From the NCBI RefSeq assembly GCF_000764305.2, contig NW_025944334.1, positions 27,782 to 91,781 of the forward strand: DNA of 64,000 nt, given 5' to 3'. Position numbers and translations under genes: made by a program. Origin of the DNA: Hyalella azteca (taxonomy: Eukaryota; Arthropoda; Malacostraca; Amphipoda; Hyalellidae). Positions 26,881 to 41,800 of this stretch are shown piece by piece (the first letter of the stretch is position 1; each line of letters begins with the position of its first letter). The notes under the pieces were generated by a model. The model made no database searches, had not been told where the DNA came from, and was given only the letters and a program-made list of their open reading frames with translations.

Positions 26881-29800
26881 GTGAGTTTATCCTTAATTAT
26901 TTAACCCTTAACCCGCGTTGTGTACCAAATATTCCATCTGGCTCATAATGGGGATTGACAATGGGCTCATATAATGGGGCTCATACAATTCTTAATGTAA
27001 TTTTTTAGAATATATTTGTCATGATTCGCAGTCCTCCTCAATTTTTATTAATAATAAAAAATTAAATTTTGACAGATGTGTGCCTTAAATAGAGTATGAT
27101 AGATTGCTTGAGTATGATGATTGCTTTCACTGCAGGAGGAAGCATTCTAAGTATACTCTCACTATTATTGGTATCAAGTTTACTATTTTAACTATGCACT
27201 CCGCAATTCTAGGCGGGCACTCTATATACTATTCTAGGCAAAACTCCACTGCTTGGGTAATGCACTCCATATGATTCTATAGGTACAAAATTCCCTTAAT
27301 GTTTTTGTACACTTTATTCTTCTATGCTTACACTCCATTATTCTTGTTATACACAACACTATTATGTGGTTACTCACTACACTGCACAACTGGTTCACAG
27401 TGCAATTGATGGCTGACTTCGTTATAGTTCGACGCCGTGAATGTTGAGTGGCCGCAATATCTGACCGCTGGAAAAACTGTGTTGCGTTGGCGACCGCAGA
27501 GCTCATTTCAGCATTGCAAAATTGGCAAAATATTTTTTTCTATTGTGTTTCACAATACTTAATATGTTTATTATTTCAACGCAGCCTGATATTTTATTTT
27601 ATATATTAGAGTTAGTTCAATGCTTGAAGTAGAAACCAGTTAATCGCGTCCAACACTATAAATAATGGATAGTTTCAATTCCAAATTTTGATTAATTTTG
27701 TAGGCGCAATTCGGAATATAAAAATACATAATTTTCCTTTGGAAATTGATGAAACTTAATACAAATCAGATAATTTGTTAAAGCTCCTGCTATTTCTATC
27801 AATTAGTTAGATAATAAACTAATTATTGGCTTGATTAAAACCACTTGGGCTAATGATACCTATACATCATTTTATTTTTAGAACTTATATAATGTGGATC
27901 ATTAATAAAATAATGATCTGAAAGTTAAATATTTGTTAAAGCTTATACTCTCTGTGACAATATAGGTCTTTTTCTCCTGTTTGAAAATGCAATCGATGCT
28001 TCCGAGTGCTTGAATCCGAATTTGTATTATTCTTCGAAATCAAAACTAAGTTCATTACGAAATATTCAGACAGGGAAGTGTGATCACTGGCTGGCTGATC
28101 TAATTCATTTAAGTAAAGTTCCAGTCTCAATTTTTCAATTTTATTCGTACCGAGAATGCGTTTGAAAAAATCTTAGAATCTTCAGTAATGATAGCTCTAT
28201 ATATTTAAGGTAATTGATGCTCATAATCCAACTAATTTAAGCGAATTCTGACGATGATCGTAAGTTCCCAGAGATTATTGTTATAACTCGAGTATAACGT
28301 GTTACTCCAACGATTGCTACGTGCAGTAATCGACCTGAAATAATTTGTGATTGATCGGTTGGTTTGCGAAGCGAAAAAAAATTAACACAATTAAAACTCA
28401 TTACCGTAGTCAACTTATTCGATAAAGTGAATTCTAATGGAGTTGTTCACAAACTGAACAATATCATTCAGAACACAATAATGCAATAATATCATTAAGT
28501 GCTCAATTATAATACAATATTATTCACTGCTCAAAAATTCTGCAATATCTCTCAGAGCGCAATAATATTACAATATTATACACAACACAATAACACCACG
28601 TAGTATCATTAACTGCCCGAAAATATTTTAAATATTAAACACGGCAATATAACACTTCAATATCGAATACTGCATTTAGCACAATAACGCTCTATAAAAT
28701 CCTACACTGAACAGAAACTAGTATATATCATATTGTACATGTACAATATGATATATACTGCCCGATACATGGAACATTCTATAGTTGATTATTTCATAAG
28801 GCACTATATTTTCCTCATCGGAAATAGCGTGTTTCTTTCACTATACCTATAATTTATTGATAACTGCGGCTGCAGTTATCAATAAATTATTCGTTTGTTC
28901 TTAGTTTGGAATTCGAACAACTCAATTAATGCTACATACAATGAACTACATCTGAGGTTCTATATAGATTTAAATAATGCTTGTTGTATGAGGCTGCAAA
29001 CTTCGTTTCGTTAAGTGGGGTCTTTTCTCTTGCTTATCAGACGGAAATTTAAGTTTTATATTTCGTTGTCGACAATTTTCTGAAGGAATTCAACGTTCCG
29101 AATATGTCCGAGTGCTGCATAATTTCTACAAGTTTTTATTTTAAATTTTGGTAGCGCAACAGATTTTTTTACCGTTGTTATGAAAATTCGGAAAGCTTTT
29201 CCTGAATTAATTTATGTGTTCAATGTTTTTTGCCGCTCATAGGTTCACTTTCCGTGCATTAAAACATATGGATTTGAAGATTCAAGCAAAATATTTTTGA
29301 TGATTGTAAGGCACGGAAGTTAAAATACTTATTCATTAAGTAAATATGAATATATCGTGCCAGGGCAACCTAAATCCTTGCATTGGATCAGCTTGCAAAT
29401 TGTACATCTTGTACTCCCGCCAATACGTTTTTTTATGACCCTTATAAAACGGAGCAAGTTTTTAACGAACTTTGATTGCATTTCCATCTCAAGCCACGCC
29501 CGCCGTCTTAACTCCGCCCCTTAAATCCACCCATCGCTCAGCTCCACCCCAGTCACCCGCTCTTGAATTAACAGCATCTTTTTTTAAATCTGCATCTGCC
29601 TCGTTTTGGACTCTGGCAAAATAATTGTCGTTTTACCCGGCACAAAATACCCAGTGTTACGATGAGGTGATGCGTTGAAGTTTCATTTGAAGCTAAATCT
29701 AATATTTAGCTATATTTATTTTGATGAAGTAAACCTTGGTAGAAAGTTTATTTGTATTATGATGGAGTTACCCATGGTAAAAAGTTTATATATATTATGA

Positions 29801-32800
29801 TGGAGTTACCCATGGTAAAAAGTTTATATATATTATGATGGAGTTACCCGTGGTAGGAAGTTTACATATATTATAATGAAGTTAAACATGGTAGAAAGTT
29901 TATATTTATTATGACGAAGTTACCCATGATAGAACGTTTATATATATATTATGATAGAGTTACTCGTAGTAGCCTAGAAGGAATTATATATTAAATTATG
30001 ATGGCATTACCCATGGTAGAAAGTTTATATTTATTCTGATAGATTTACCCATATGGTAAAAAGTTTATATTTATTATGATTTAGTTACCCATTGTAGAAA
30101 GATTGCAAGATTTCCAACGTGTAATGAGGTAGTGGAGTTCATCACACTCCTGCTTCTTCTTCATTCTTCGTTTAGGTTTTTGTTATCTTCATGTGTTCAC
30201 TGTGCCTAATGCGTCCAGAAATCAGTTACCTGTTACAAATGGCAATGCCTGTAATTTTTACTCATGAACAATGCGACCTTTGCACATTCTGGCCACTGAA
30301 AGCTCCTGCTCATTCACAATGAAAGTATTTTCATTCGCATTGTCGTACTCAGAATCCGTTAAGAATTCTTGCATCTCTATGACATCAGATTATTCATACC
30401 ATAGCACTGCGCCCTTTAACCTCAGCAAGAAAAAATCTTGCATAAATATGCATACAAAGAAACTGGTGAGTTGTATTTTAGGATTTGTTTGCATGAATTG
30501 CGAATCAAATCATTTGAAACAGTTTGGGAGAGGCGAGGCAGCCTGTGCTCCGTCACAACAATAGCATATATCATTTCCGCTCAGCAGCTACCCTACCAAA
30601 TTCGATCCTGCCTCTTGTTCCTTCGCCCTTTTTTTGACCATGCCAATTTTTTTCGACACTTCGCATTGAGGAGCAGCAACCCTTGCCTGGTCGCTTCTGT
30701 GGACCCTCCCAATTCAATTTAAAATGCGGCGTGCCTCGGTTTTTTGGCCCCGCCCGTTTTTTGAGCCCGCCTCTTTGCCCTGAATGTGGATTTTGTCTCC
30801 TCCTCTTATTTTTCGTCTCCTCCCATCCTCCTTTTGAGTTTTAACTCCTCCCACTCCAAAGAAATCCTATTAGTAATGCTCGCTCCTGGCGGTCGTCTTG
30901 AATGCATCATTAGTTTGCTCCGACAATTATTAAGCGCCCGGCTCATTATCACCATCACTTCCATATAACTTCCTCTATTTGCTTACATTATTTGCCGTAT
31001 TCTCTTAGTTTTTCACGACGCGCTGTTTTGCATTCAAATTCGTATATTTTAGTCTACACTGAATTGCACCTTATTATTCAATGACAGATAGAAGCAAATA
31101 ACTCATATGCCAGTCCATAAAAATACCTCTCTTGAAATTAATGAACCATGTTGTAGTATACTAAACATAAATGAATATTGATCCTCGTTTAATATTTCCA
31201 CGTGCACATTTATATTCTCATGCTAACACCGACGGTCCGCAGCATCCTTCCTGATAAGCGTTCTCACATCCATCATATAGAAGCTATAGAGTCTTCATCT
31301 TGTACAAGTAAACGTTTTTGTTGATAATAAATTGTGTTGAATTTATCTCTCGCATCAATAAACAAATTTTGAAACAATTAAATTGAGATTTCAAGTCATA
31401 TTCAAATAATAATCTCGTTTATTTTCGAGACAGCAGTTTGTTTTTTCTGAATAATTTTAATTTATACTGCAGCTATCATTTCTGATTGAGGCCAGGCCTT
31501 ATATGATATAACGATCTTTGTTTCAAGCCTTGACTGTATTTTGTATATTATTTACTTTACTTGACGTCATACATGCAAATTTCATACAACCTCTCAACTG
31601 TACTACACATAGCACACCTTTAAGAATGAAGGCGCACGCGTATTTGTATGAACACATCAAACACTCACAACAAAAGTGTGTTATATTGAATACCTTACAC
31701 ATACATTGCACCAAGGTACACCCGATACAAGGCCTGTATATGAACCACACAGAACACAAGCCATCTGTGCAGAGCAAGCATGTGTATAGCGGTCACATGA
31801 AGCCAGCGATGTAAAGAGAGCCGAGCTCTGCCAATACTTGTAACTCTGCCAATACTTGTTACTGCTCTGCCAATACTTGTTACTGCTCTGCCAATACTTG
31901 TTACTGCTCTGCCAATACTTGTTGCTGCTCTGCCAACACTCGAAACATTTTATGTTGAACATTACCTGTCGATTCTATAAAAACTATGCATGTTCGCAAA
32001 AAATGTCTGCATGTCTTTCGATCGTAATTTTGTAACAAGCTTGTTACAAAATTACGAATTTACGAATTAATTTTTTTAAGTCCTCAACACTCACCAAATA
32101 TCGCGGGAATGAGTCATCAATTATCAAAGAGTTGGATTTTTCTCGTCCTTCAAAATTCCATGTGAAGTGAAGCAATTTTTAAATAAATAAGAAATGAAGG
32201 TGGAGGAGCGTATTATATAGCTGTTATGCACATTCGCGGCAAAAAGTTTAATTTGAAGCTCGGGCGGAAATGAAACGGCAGTATTTTTTTTGTTCCATAT
32301 TTTATGAAAAATAATAAACGAGGGTATGCCGATTTATGAGAGAAAATTATATCATATTATTTATTTCCATTTTTTCTTCAACGTTTTTACTTTCAACGGT
32401 TAATTTACACTAATTAACAAGGCAAAGCCAAGATGCCCATAAATAGTGCTCTTAACATATATGACTTTACGCCTTATAGGAATAAGTGATAATTATGTCC
32501 GCATACTTGAATCAGCATATACTGAAGGCCGAAATATTCTGTACTATAAACATTTTTGTCCTGCATATTAAATCATCTATCCAAATCAAAGGTGCAATTG
32601 CAACTAATTTTTATGTTCTTCAATTCTTATATCATTTTTATCGGCAATTCCAACGTTCCATCTTTACTCTATTTATTTCGTCTCGTGTTCAGAGATTATG
32701 TCTTGTATCTCAAGAACGAACTCCTTATCGTGTTTTTTCTCCCGAACAATTCTTGAATTGAAAAAAACGAGTGTCGTTCAATAATATTTGTAGGGGCCCA

Positions 32801-35800
32801 TTTCAGTTTTCTGGTGCTAACAAGCGGCCAAATCTTGAGATGTTGTACGATTGTGACGCCAAAGAATCGCTCGGCCTCGGCAAGAGGCAGTCGATAATAT
32901 CTCCGTGTTTTAATAGGCTCTGTGTACAGGCTCAAAGGGTTCATATTGAATGTACTGAACACCTGGTGTGTGTAAATGAAGCTTTATATTATATATGTGG
33001 TCTGGCCGGGCCATACAATACCCAGCTCTCTTATCGCCGCAGCTGCGCGCAGTTCAACTCCAACTGAAGACTTGGAGTGTCAACCGCGAGTTGGTTTCCT
33101 ATGTTACATTCAACTTCTGATGTTGATTTGATTGGTCAGGAGAAAGTTTTTCACTTAATTTCACGAACCAGATGAATGTTTCATTTAATAACTACACTGC
33201 TGGATGAGCAGCTGCAGTATTGATTTGTACCTCAAGTCTGGCTACGATGGTGCATTCCTCAAACTCATGAATGATTCTTACTGACCACTAATGATAGGAA
33301 GCAAAATATATATTTGTATTATTATTGCTTTATTGTAATTTACAGTTCAGCAATACTATTTATACAAATAACTTTCCTGATTTATAGGAAATATTATATT
33401 ATTTATTTATAAACCGAACTTTCCTAATTTATTGGTTTATGCTGCGCTAAACTATGAAATTCACGAAAAAAAGACAAAGATTCAGACAGACAGCCGTGGT
33501 TTCAGTTTTTTTTTATTAACGGTGTATCTAGTAACAGAATTATATCGCGTTCTCGATCTCTACCGATATTCGATCGCCAGTGTCAAGTGTAACACTGAAC
33601 TCTACACGCTGCCCTCCTGACACTCACATAAGTCAATATTAAAAACTCTGCAAAATACTGAACACAAAATTAAACGCAATTGTGTTGATGCACACAGAAC
33701 TAATACGAACATGAAATTTGAAATACAGTTAGTTTGGGGGGAAATCTAAAGTAATAAATTTGGATAAGATGTATCAGAAATTGTAAGCACTGTTTGATAG
33801 ATGGGTGCTGAATGAATTAGGACGACGTCTGTACGTCTGTGTGGGTACTGCTTACGCTGGGTTGGCGCTGACCAGAAATCTACAGGATTTTTCTGCCTTA
33901 GGACAGAAGCTTCCTCACTGTGCGTAGAATTTAATTCAGTTACTTTTTCACTGTTCATTTCTGTTAACTGTTCATTTCTGTTCACTGTTCATTTCTGTTT
34001 ACTGTTCATTTCTGTTTACTGTTCATTTCTGTTTACTGTTCATTTCTGTTTGCTGTTCATTTATTTTTACTGTTCATTTCTGTACTTTTTTTCTCTGAGC
34101 GTAGAATTTCAGTTATCCTTTATTTATCCAATTATCACTGATTTAGCACTGAAAGTAAAATTCAAGTTTCTTTCCATTATTCTAACCCTGTTGAGATATT
34201 TCGCCAACATTATTCTTCTCTCTATTTTCCTCCACCTTTTTCAAAATTCACAGTTTGGAGAAGATCTAGCTCTATTTCTGTTTCCGTTATGACTTTGTTT
34301 CAGTTAAGATTCGTTGCGGTTCACGTTGTCATTGCGCGTTCTCATTGTTACGAGTTCAGTTACGATCCGTTCCGATATATTCGATTTACTTCATTGCGCT
34401 TTAGAATTCCGTTACGTTCGGTTACGATTTATTCGTCATACTTCATTGCGGAGTTCTAGTTCTGCCTCGAGCTAATCCTAAACTCCTGTGCCAGATCACA
34501 CATTCCTTTACAGACATCGGCGCAAATCCGCTTACACTCTCTCTTGTGCGCACAGCAAAACCTTCACAAACGCAACGGGATTATATGCCAGCAGATGCTC
34601 ATCGTTCCTACGCGAAATCATGCAAGTGTTCTAACAAACTGGCCAGCGACAACATGCGTCTGTCACACTCCTATACGTACGTGACGTTATTAAGTGACGT
34701 CACGTACATAACATATGTAATGAGCAAGCAGAATGTATTGACTCAATTATTGAACACCTAGAGAAAACCCCAGTAATTAGAAGAACATGGGGATTAAAAA
34801 AATCTGGTGGACTGGAAATCATGTTAATTTAAAATCTTTTCATCTAAAAATTGTCTGTCTTAACTCTGGAATTCTATATAGCTACGTGATCAAAAGGAAC
34901 CTTCGCCACAAAGAAGTCCGAAGACCAAAGAAGCCCAACGTATTGCGCATTTAAGGCTGCTTATTATGCTAATTCAAGGAAAGCTTGCTTCAAATTTGCC
35001 ACGCATAATTTTATTCACAGGCTTCCATATTGGTCATTGTAGAGAAGACGCAGTTAGGCTTCAATGGTGAGTTTAATTTGCGGACACGTATAGCTGACAA
35101 AGAGCGCCTGCAGAGTCAGATAGTTAGCTGCCTGAACATTTAGTTTATTTAATGGTAAAAGAGGAGACCAGTTTATTTAATTCATGGTCATTTAGAACTA
35201 CCATTTTTAACACTTAAAAGCGTTTTGTTGCTAGAAAAAAGTCAATGATGTATAATAAAATTTAAATTGATATTAATTTATTAAAGTATACACGTCAATT
35301 CCTGCATTGGAATGAACAGTTGTTCAAAAATAACTTTTTTAGTCCAATTTTTGCCTTGTACGATAAATATCTTGTGGAAAATTTTATTCGTACAGAAATA
35401 TCATCTGAATCGTATTTGGTTCTTCCTTCCTTCCCGACTAACCGAAAAAAAAAATTTCATTTATATGTTGAACTTTCCACTCGCGTAATTTGAGTCTTAA
35501 CATAGTGAGGCATAATATTACTCTACATCAAGAGCGGCAGTTAGCGATGTTTTTCTGATGGCGACTGATGTTTTTCTCTGGCCATCAATTTTCGCCTCAG
35601 TAGAGCTATACACGAGTTTCCCCTAAAGTGAGGAGTTGTGCGAAGAAGTCATCCATCTAAATCACGCTTGCACACTGAGCACTTCTAGTTGTCGACGAAC
35701 TGCGGCTTATTTTTTATTTTATGCGTAGAAACATCTTTATGGATGAGGGTTAAATTTAATTTCGTTTTGAAAAAGATAATTCCTAATTCAAATTGGAATT

Positions 35801-38800
35801 TTACTTGAAGTCTAAAAGCAGTAGTACTGCTGATCTGCTGCAGTTAAATTGTCATTCATCAGGATGCAAAAATTAAAATTTCGGTGGATTTGATCAAGAT
35901 TTACACTAAACGTTCTCTTTTTCCTTAAATTGTCAGAGCATTTATTCCCATTGGCGGTTTCCACCAGCATCTTTAATATTGTACTAATCCTAGCGTCTAT
36001 GCAGCACGCCAGAAATCAGTAATCATTTGTTCCCGGTAACTAAATTATTCTTGTTCACCGATGTCGTCATACAACATGCGTGCGGCATCATATGATGACC
36101 AGCAGCGACCTGAAGCAGCTTTATCTGCTGATGGATGACTAAGCCAGAGGATAAACAATCGGAAATTTTGATGCGTGGGAACCAAATTTTCGCAAGTGTA
36201 TCCAGCCCAGCTGAAAATAAATTTAAATTTTTTTAATGAATAGTTGCACTCTAATCATTAAAATTAGTAGCAAGGTTCTTTATGCGTGTGCATATACAAC
36301 GATAAGCCAAATAAAGTTCTTATTTTAGCTTAAAAATTTATTCTCCTATGCTAATTAAATGGAAAGACGAAATTATTAATATAAAAAAATGTTAATACAT
36401 ATTCGATATAAAATAATAATAATCACTTGTTCTTTGCAGGGAAGCTAGTGGAAGAACAGCAACTACAACACCACCAAAAACGACAATCAGACCACTCAGG
36501 TGACAATAGTGATGACAACTCGGCAAGTGGTGAAGGTGGTGACGGTGGTGAACCACCAACGCCTCCCCACACCCCCCAGCGGGAGTTTCTGGCAAGGGTG
36601 GAAAAAATGCAGCCTGAGCGAGCGTGTTACGTGCCGCGAGTCTCACACTTCCAGCACCTTGATCTCCAGCAGCAAGCACTTCATGCCAGGGTATGTATCA
36701 ATTCTTTATTTTCAAATTTAAATTCGTCATTTACAATTCATCACATGTTCAGTAATTCTTTTGTATTACATTTTTGTAGTACAACTTAGTCGTTTTACTT
36801 GACTAGTTTTATGTCCCTGTACTTATTAATTAGAGCTTTCGTTTGGAGCTTTTTTCTGTAAAATTGATGTTGATGAATTTACCAATGCAAGTAATTTTTT
36901 CGTGTTTTCCTCTTAATCATCAGTGGTTTCGATGAAGTCACTATAATTGATGGTTGCAGTGTGATAAAAATGTACATAGTTATAATAAATAACTAGGCAC
37001 ACAAGCATTGATTCATATTTTTATTAGCAGTCCCTATGTAAAATTTTTGTAAAATTTATATCCCAGAAATTTTTTTCAGCAATTTCCCAAATAATCTTGA
37101 AAGAACTTAGTATTGGTTATGCGCTGACGTTATGTTTGTCTTTTTATTCATTTTTTAACTGAATTCTAGTCGTATCTGAATTTTCATCATTCATGTTTTC
37201 CATTGTGCAAAGTTGATATAATAATAAAATTATTTTGCCTACTCTTAGCACAATTTTAATTTTATCTGGCAAAATGAACTGTGTTTATCAACTAAACACT
37301 TGACGTTTTGTACCCTGCGTGACATCGTTTACGTTGCTCCGAGGCCTTGCACTACTGAAATTATGCACTTACTGAAACAAAACAATCAAGCGCTGGATAA
37401 CAAGACGCGGCAATCAACTTAAGATTTTATCGCTCAGCGCATGTTCAATAAAGTGTCAGTCAGGGCGGTTAGTCAAGCAGTCAGTCGAGGTGGTTAGTCA
37501 AGCAGGTAGCTAATTGTGTTGGTCTCAAACATCATCTTTGCGACAAACAACGAAAACCTTGATTCACTTTATCGTACTTCTTGCTCCCTGGAGTCAGGTA
37601 TGTTTGATGTGCTTCAGTCGCCGCCACAACTGTGTATGTGTAGGCTGATCAGGTCAATGCATCAGTAAGCTATCAGATTTGTTATCAAACTCAGATGAGT
37701 GATTCCATTTTCCAGCCAATTTTGTTCAAAAATCATTTTAAATCCAATCATCGACCGCAAACATCTCGTTTTACCATAAAAATGCAATTTTAGTCATTCA
37801 TTTCATATATCATTAACAAATTTCTCCAATTTCTAATAATAATAGTACGTTGCCGCATTTTTCAGTGGTGACAGTTGAAATTTATATTTTTTTACTGGCC
37901 AGAGATTATCTAACTTTTTGCCTTATCGTTTCACCGCAATCCTGCAATCGCTGAATGTTGTTGACAGCTCTTAGCTCTACGCTGTCCATATAATATCCTC
38001 ATTCACTTAAGAATAACATTACATGTATTTAAATTTATGCCCTGCACTGGCTCACAATATGTCAACTCAGAATTCAGATACGAATTACGTTATTGATAAG
38101 TGGACGAGTTTTTCCCGTGTGTTGTGAATAGTAAACTTGACAGCGACGTGAATACCAAATGGAAAAAAAGAATGAATTTATCGGTATGGGCACTTGAGCA
38201 AGTTTTCAGCCATGTGTTTCGGACCTCTTCGAGTTATTGATGAAGAACAGCGCTCGTTATTTCCTCGAAATGAACAATGCGGAGCCACAATTAGAGCCGC
38301 AAACACGCCTTGTTTGCCTCCTGGAAACGCTTAATTGCTTACATCAGATATTCAAGTAATGGCTTCAGTCTGCTATAACAATGCCTTGACTTATTACTGT
38401 CCTAAAATCGATAATTGATGAACCTGCCAAGATATAACCGCTATTAAACTTAATTCCTATTTTTAAGTAAATGGTTCAGTGGTAAAAGTCACTCATACTT
38501 TAGGCGCATCCATAATAATCCACCAAATTGTTTGTAGAGAAAACGCTCTCCGGTTGTCAATTTCAGCCCAGCGGCAGTGACAGGAGAAGTGACAAATAAA
38601 GGCCTTTTAAGGTAACGAGTTCTGAGGACCAGTAATGCCACTCATTTCTTGTGCACTCGACTATACGTGACACACTCGTCAGTAACACCTGCCATTATTT
38701 GCCTTCCGAGAAACGCGCCAAATTCTAAAGTTTGTCAATTATTATTCGACAAATTGCACGATCACGAAAGGCGTGTGCCATACGACCAACTTTAACGACT

Positions 38801-41800
38801 CGAACAAAGTTCATAAGAATATTACAGTGTTAGTCCAAGATCGATACGACGTAAAATACGAACTTTTGTGATCATTTTTGTGAAGAAAAACTGCGATGAA
38901 TTTAAAAGCAATCAGTAGAACATACTACATTTTCGTGCAATAGCTTCATGCATATTTAGGTTCTCAATGTGATACGGCGCCTGAGGTACAAGAAACTATT
39001 TGAGTTCTCTACAAAGTGGATGAATTTTAAGCTAACGCTTCCGTAGTTATATGATCAAACTTGCGCAAACTTTCAGTCAAACATGCAAAGCTCGGCTTAA
39101 ATTTGAGACATAGAAACTTCTGACAGTCAATTTACCGAGACCAGGAAGTATATCGTCGTGTTTAGTTGGAAGTGAAAACGCTGAGGTGTAATTATGAAGG
39201 TAAAGAACGTTGAAACTTCGGTGATACGTCTGGGCTATTTGAACTGGCATCGATCCGCGGGTGCCAGCTATAGTGAACGCTGTAGTGCGGCATTAGAGAT
39301 ATGAAATGATATTAAATTTAAATGTAATTATACTTTTTCGCAAATATATCCGTACAAATTCGTGTCATATGTTAACATATCATGCTTCTAAATCTGGGTT
39401 GCTTTTTTCATCAAAGCCCAGTGATGAAAAATCGTCAAGTTTTTGAAAATTACTTATCAATTTCTATTTTAAAATTAACTGATTCTACGTCATTAACTAT
39501 TTTGCGGCCAAAATTCAAACCAATTTATAGTTTCAAGTTGCGAAATTGGTCACTATTTATACCAATTTCATTGTAAAATTTATACTATCGTCCCTATTAT
39601 GTGCGAGCCTTTTCTTAAAGAATAATGGACAATTGTGGTGGTACAGAGATTATTTGGTGCCGAGATACATGCAAGAAGCGTATATTTCTGGCAGACATTA
39701 GCGAGCGAGGCGCGTGAAGGATGTAAATGAGACGGAGACGTGGCAGCGACTGAGGGTAGAGAGACCAGCGCTGCTTCTTGTTGCACTCTCAGCCTATTAC
39801 CGGAGTTCTTTTTTATTTACGTGTTATTAGCGTCTTGTTTGTGCATGAATAGAATATCCTATTAAGATTCAGATATTTTTTATACACATATTGTAACATG
39901 GTGGACTTTTATCAGGTCCGGCAGAATCCGTTGCTTCTTTTCATGAATTATATTTTTGTAATAATGCCCCTTCCAAACGTCGAAGCATAGTATTTAGTTA
40001 ATTTGTTACTTCGTACGAAATTTTGATACTGATTCATGAAATAAGACGGTATAGAGATTATAAATTCTTTTAGACACGGAATAAGTAAATGTATTATGAA
40101 ATTGCATTATACGGTATTAATAACTTATTGAATAATTTATAGTAGAGGAATTTTTATTAATAAATTCAGTCTCAATTACCTGTAAGGATCTAGGTTGCTA
40201 AAAAATGGCATACGTTTGGCATACACACACGCAACAACAAAAAATTAATTGGTAAGATTGTGATATTCTTTCTTATGAAATGAAAAGCTTTTGTTTTTAC
40301 CGGAAGTTTAATCAACCAAATATATAACTAAAACATAACTACAACGCTCTGACTTTTAGAAGAGACTTTAAAATCTTTTACATGATACAACGCAAATAAT
40401 AATTAATCGATACGCAACAGAAGATTCAGGCGCAATATACTGCGTAATTAAAGAAACCGTCGCCACCACAACGAGACCTCCCAGCAGTCCGAATGAAACG
40501 CCGCCGCCTTTTGAGGGCAAAAACTAGCGTGGTTTGTCACTCCGAGTGTACCCATGTGATTGTTTGCAGCAAACACTATTTATGTTGCTTAATTGCTTTA
40601 AAATGGATGCGCTATGGGTGAAGAAATCTCCCACAAAATCATTGATTAACTAGCTTCATGGCTACAAATTATACACACTGTGGGTGACCAAACCTGTCAA
40701 GGACAGCATGAAATTTACAACATTATTTCACTGCATGTACTTGAAGGTTCAGTTATCATCACAGATACAACCGTTTAATTTTACACGCTCTGTCTGAGAG
40801 CAGGTATTTGCTTTCAAAAAACGCAAGTTTTATTAAATCTCAGGACAAAGTTTAAATTTCTATTATTCGGAGCTAGAGGATTAAATGAGTTTCGCCTTTT
40901 TCGCGTGCCTTCAGCTTGAACATTTTTATTATTGATCAAGAGCAGACGATTGTTCTTCGCCCGACATAAATATCGGGCAGTAAAGTTTTCCCTTCGATTT
41001 AGTAATAGTCAATGTTGCTCAAATTAGTAATTTCGAATATTACGCTTGGGGCTTAGCTCGAATATTCTATCTCACTTAATACCGGTGCGTGAAATTTGTG
41101 AGAAAGAGACGGCTAAAAAATTCAATACATCACAAAATTTTGAATACTGGTTTTGATTTTTATTTTCGGCTGCTGATTATTATTATATTGAGCAACTCAG
41201 GATTATCTTTGCCGATCAAATTAATACCGGTTCAGACATTAGTCTGCCATAATTCCTAATATACATACGCTGAATCTAATATATATGTATTTGCGCTGTT
41301 TTAACTAATGCGAGAACGCACGGCACTTACAATGGCAACAGAACTTTTCTTTGCACTTTTTAGAAGATTGTGGCAGAGAATCATAAATTATTAATATTGA
41401 ACCTGATAAAAAGGACAGCTTAGTTATACTTACGTTTAATGGTGTCCAGGAGTTTGATCATCAAGCCGGTAATTTGTGCGTTAACTCTTTAAAGTCCAAA
41501 TTTTATTGGCTGACAAGCTTACGTAGCCAATAACGAACACCGGTATATTTGAGTACGTAACTAATTAATGTTCGTAGATATCCAGCCTAGTTTATTATTG
41601 AAAATAAATGGTAGTGTTTAATGAATAGTCACGAATGACGGTACTAATTAACGGTTAATTATAGGAATTTTCAATATAACTTTTAGGAATTAGTGTATAG
41701 GAAGTTTAGGCTAAAATGTTGTGTAGTTGAATTTTGTACATTTTTCATCTCGTTCATAATTCACTCTCACTTCCTCGAATGCATTTCATGGCTACCATTA

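Larger units (their letters stand above)
26881..36439 (+). other. castor intron 1 (9.56 kb)
   Basis: The largest intron, running from GTGAGT to TTCTTTGCAG. No internal exon supported. It holds degenerate AT-rich repeats (28455-28700), two perfect palindromes (28720-28759 and 32023-32056) and a hairpin (28849-28890). Minisatellites lie at 29725-30110, 31828-31942 and 33935-34085. Pyrimidine-rich tracts with GC/CACCC boxes lie near 29480-29570 and 30590-30870. A CRE plus octamer pair is at 31562-31580. Large first introns often carry enhancers, but none is proved here. Confidence 0.8.
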
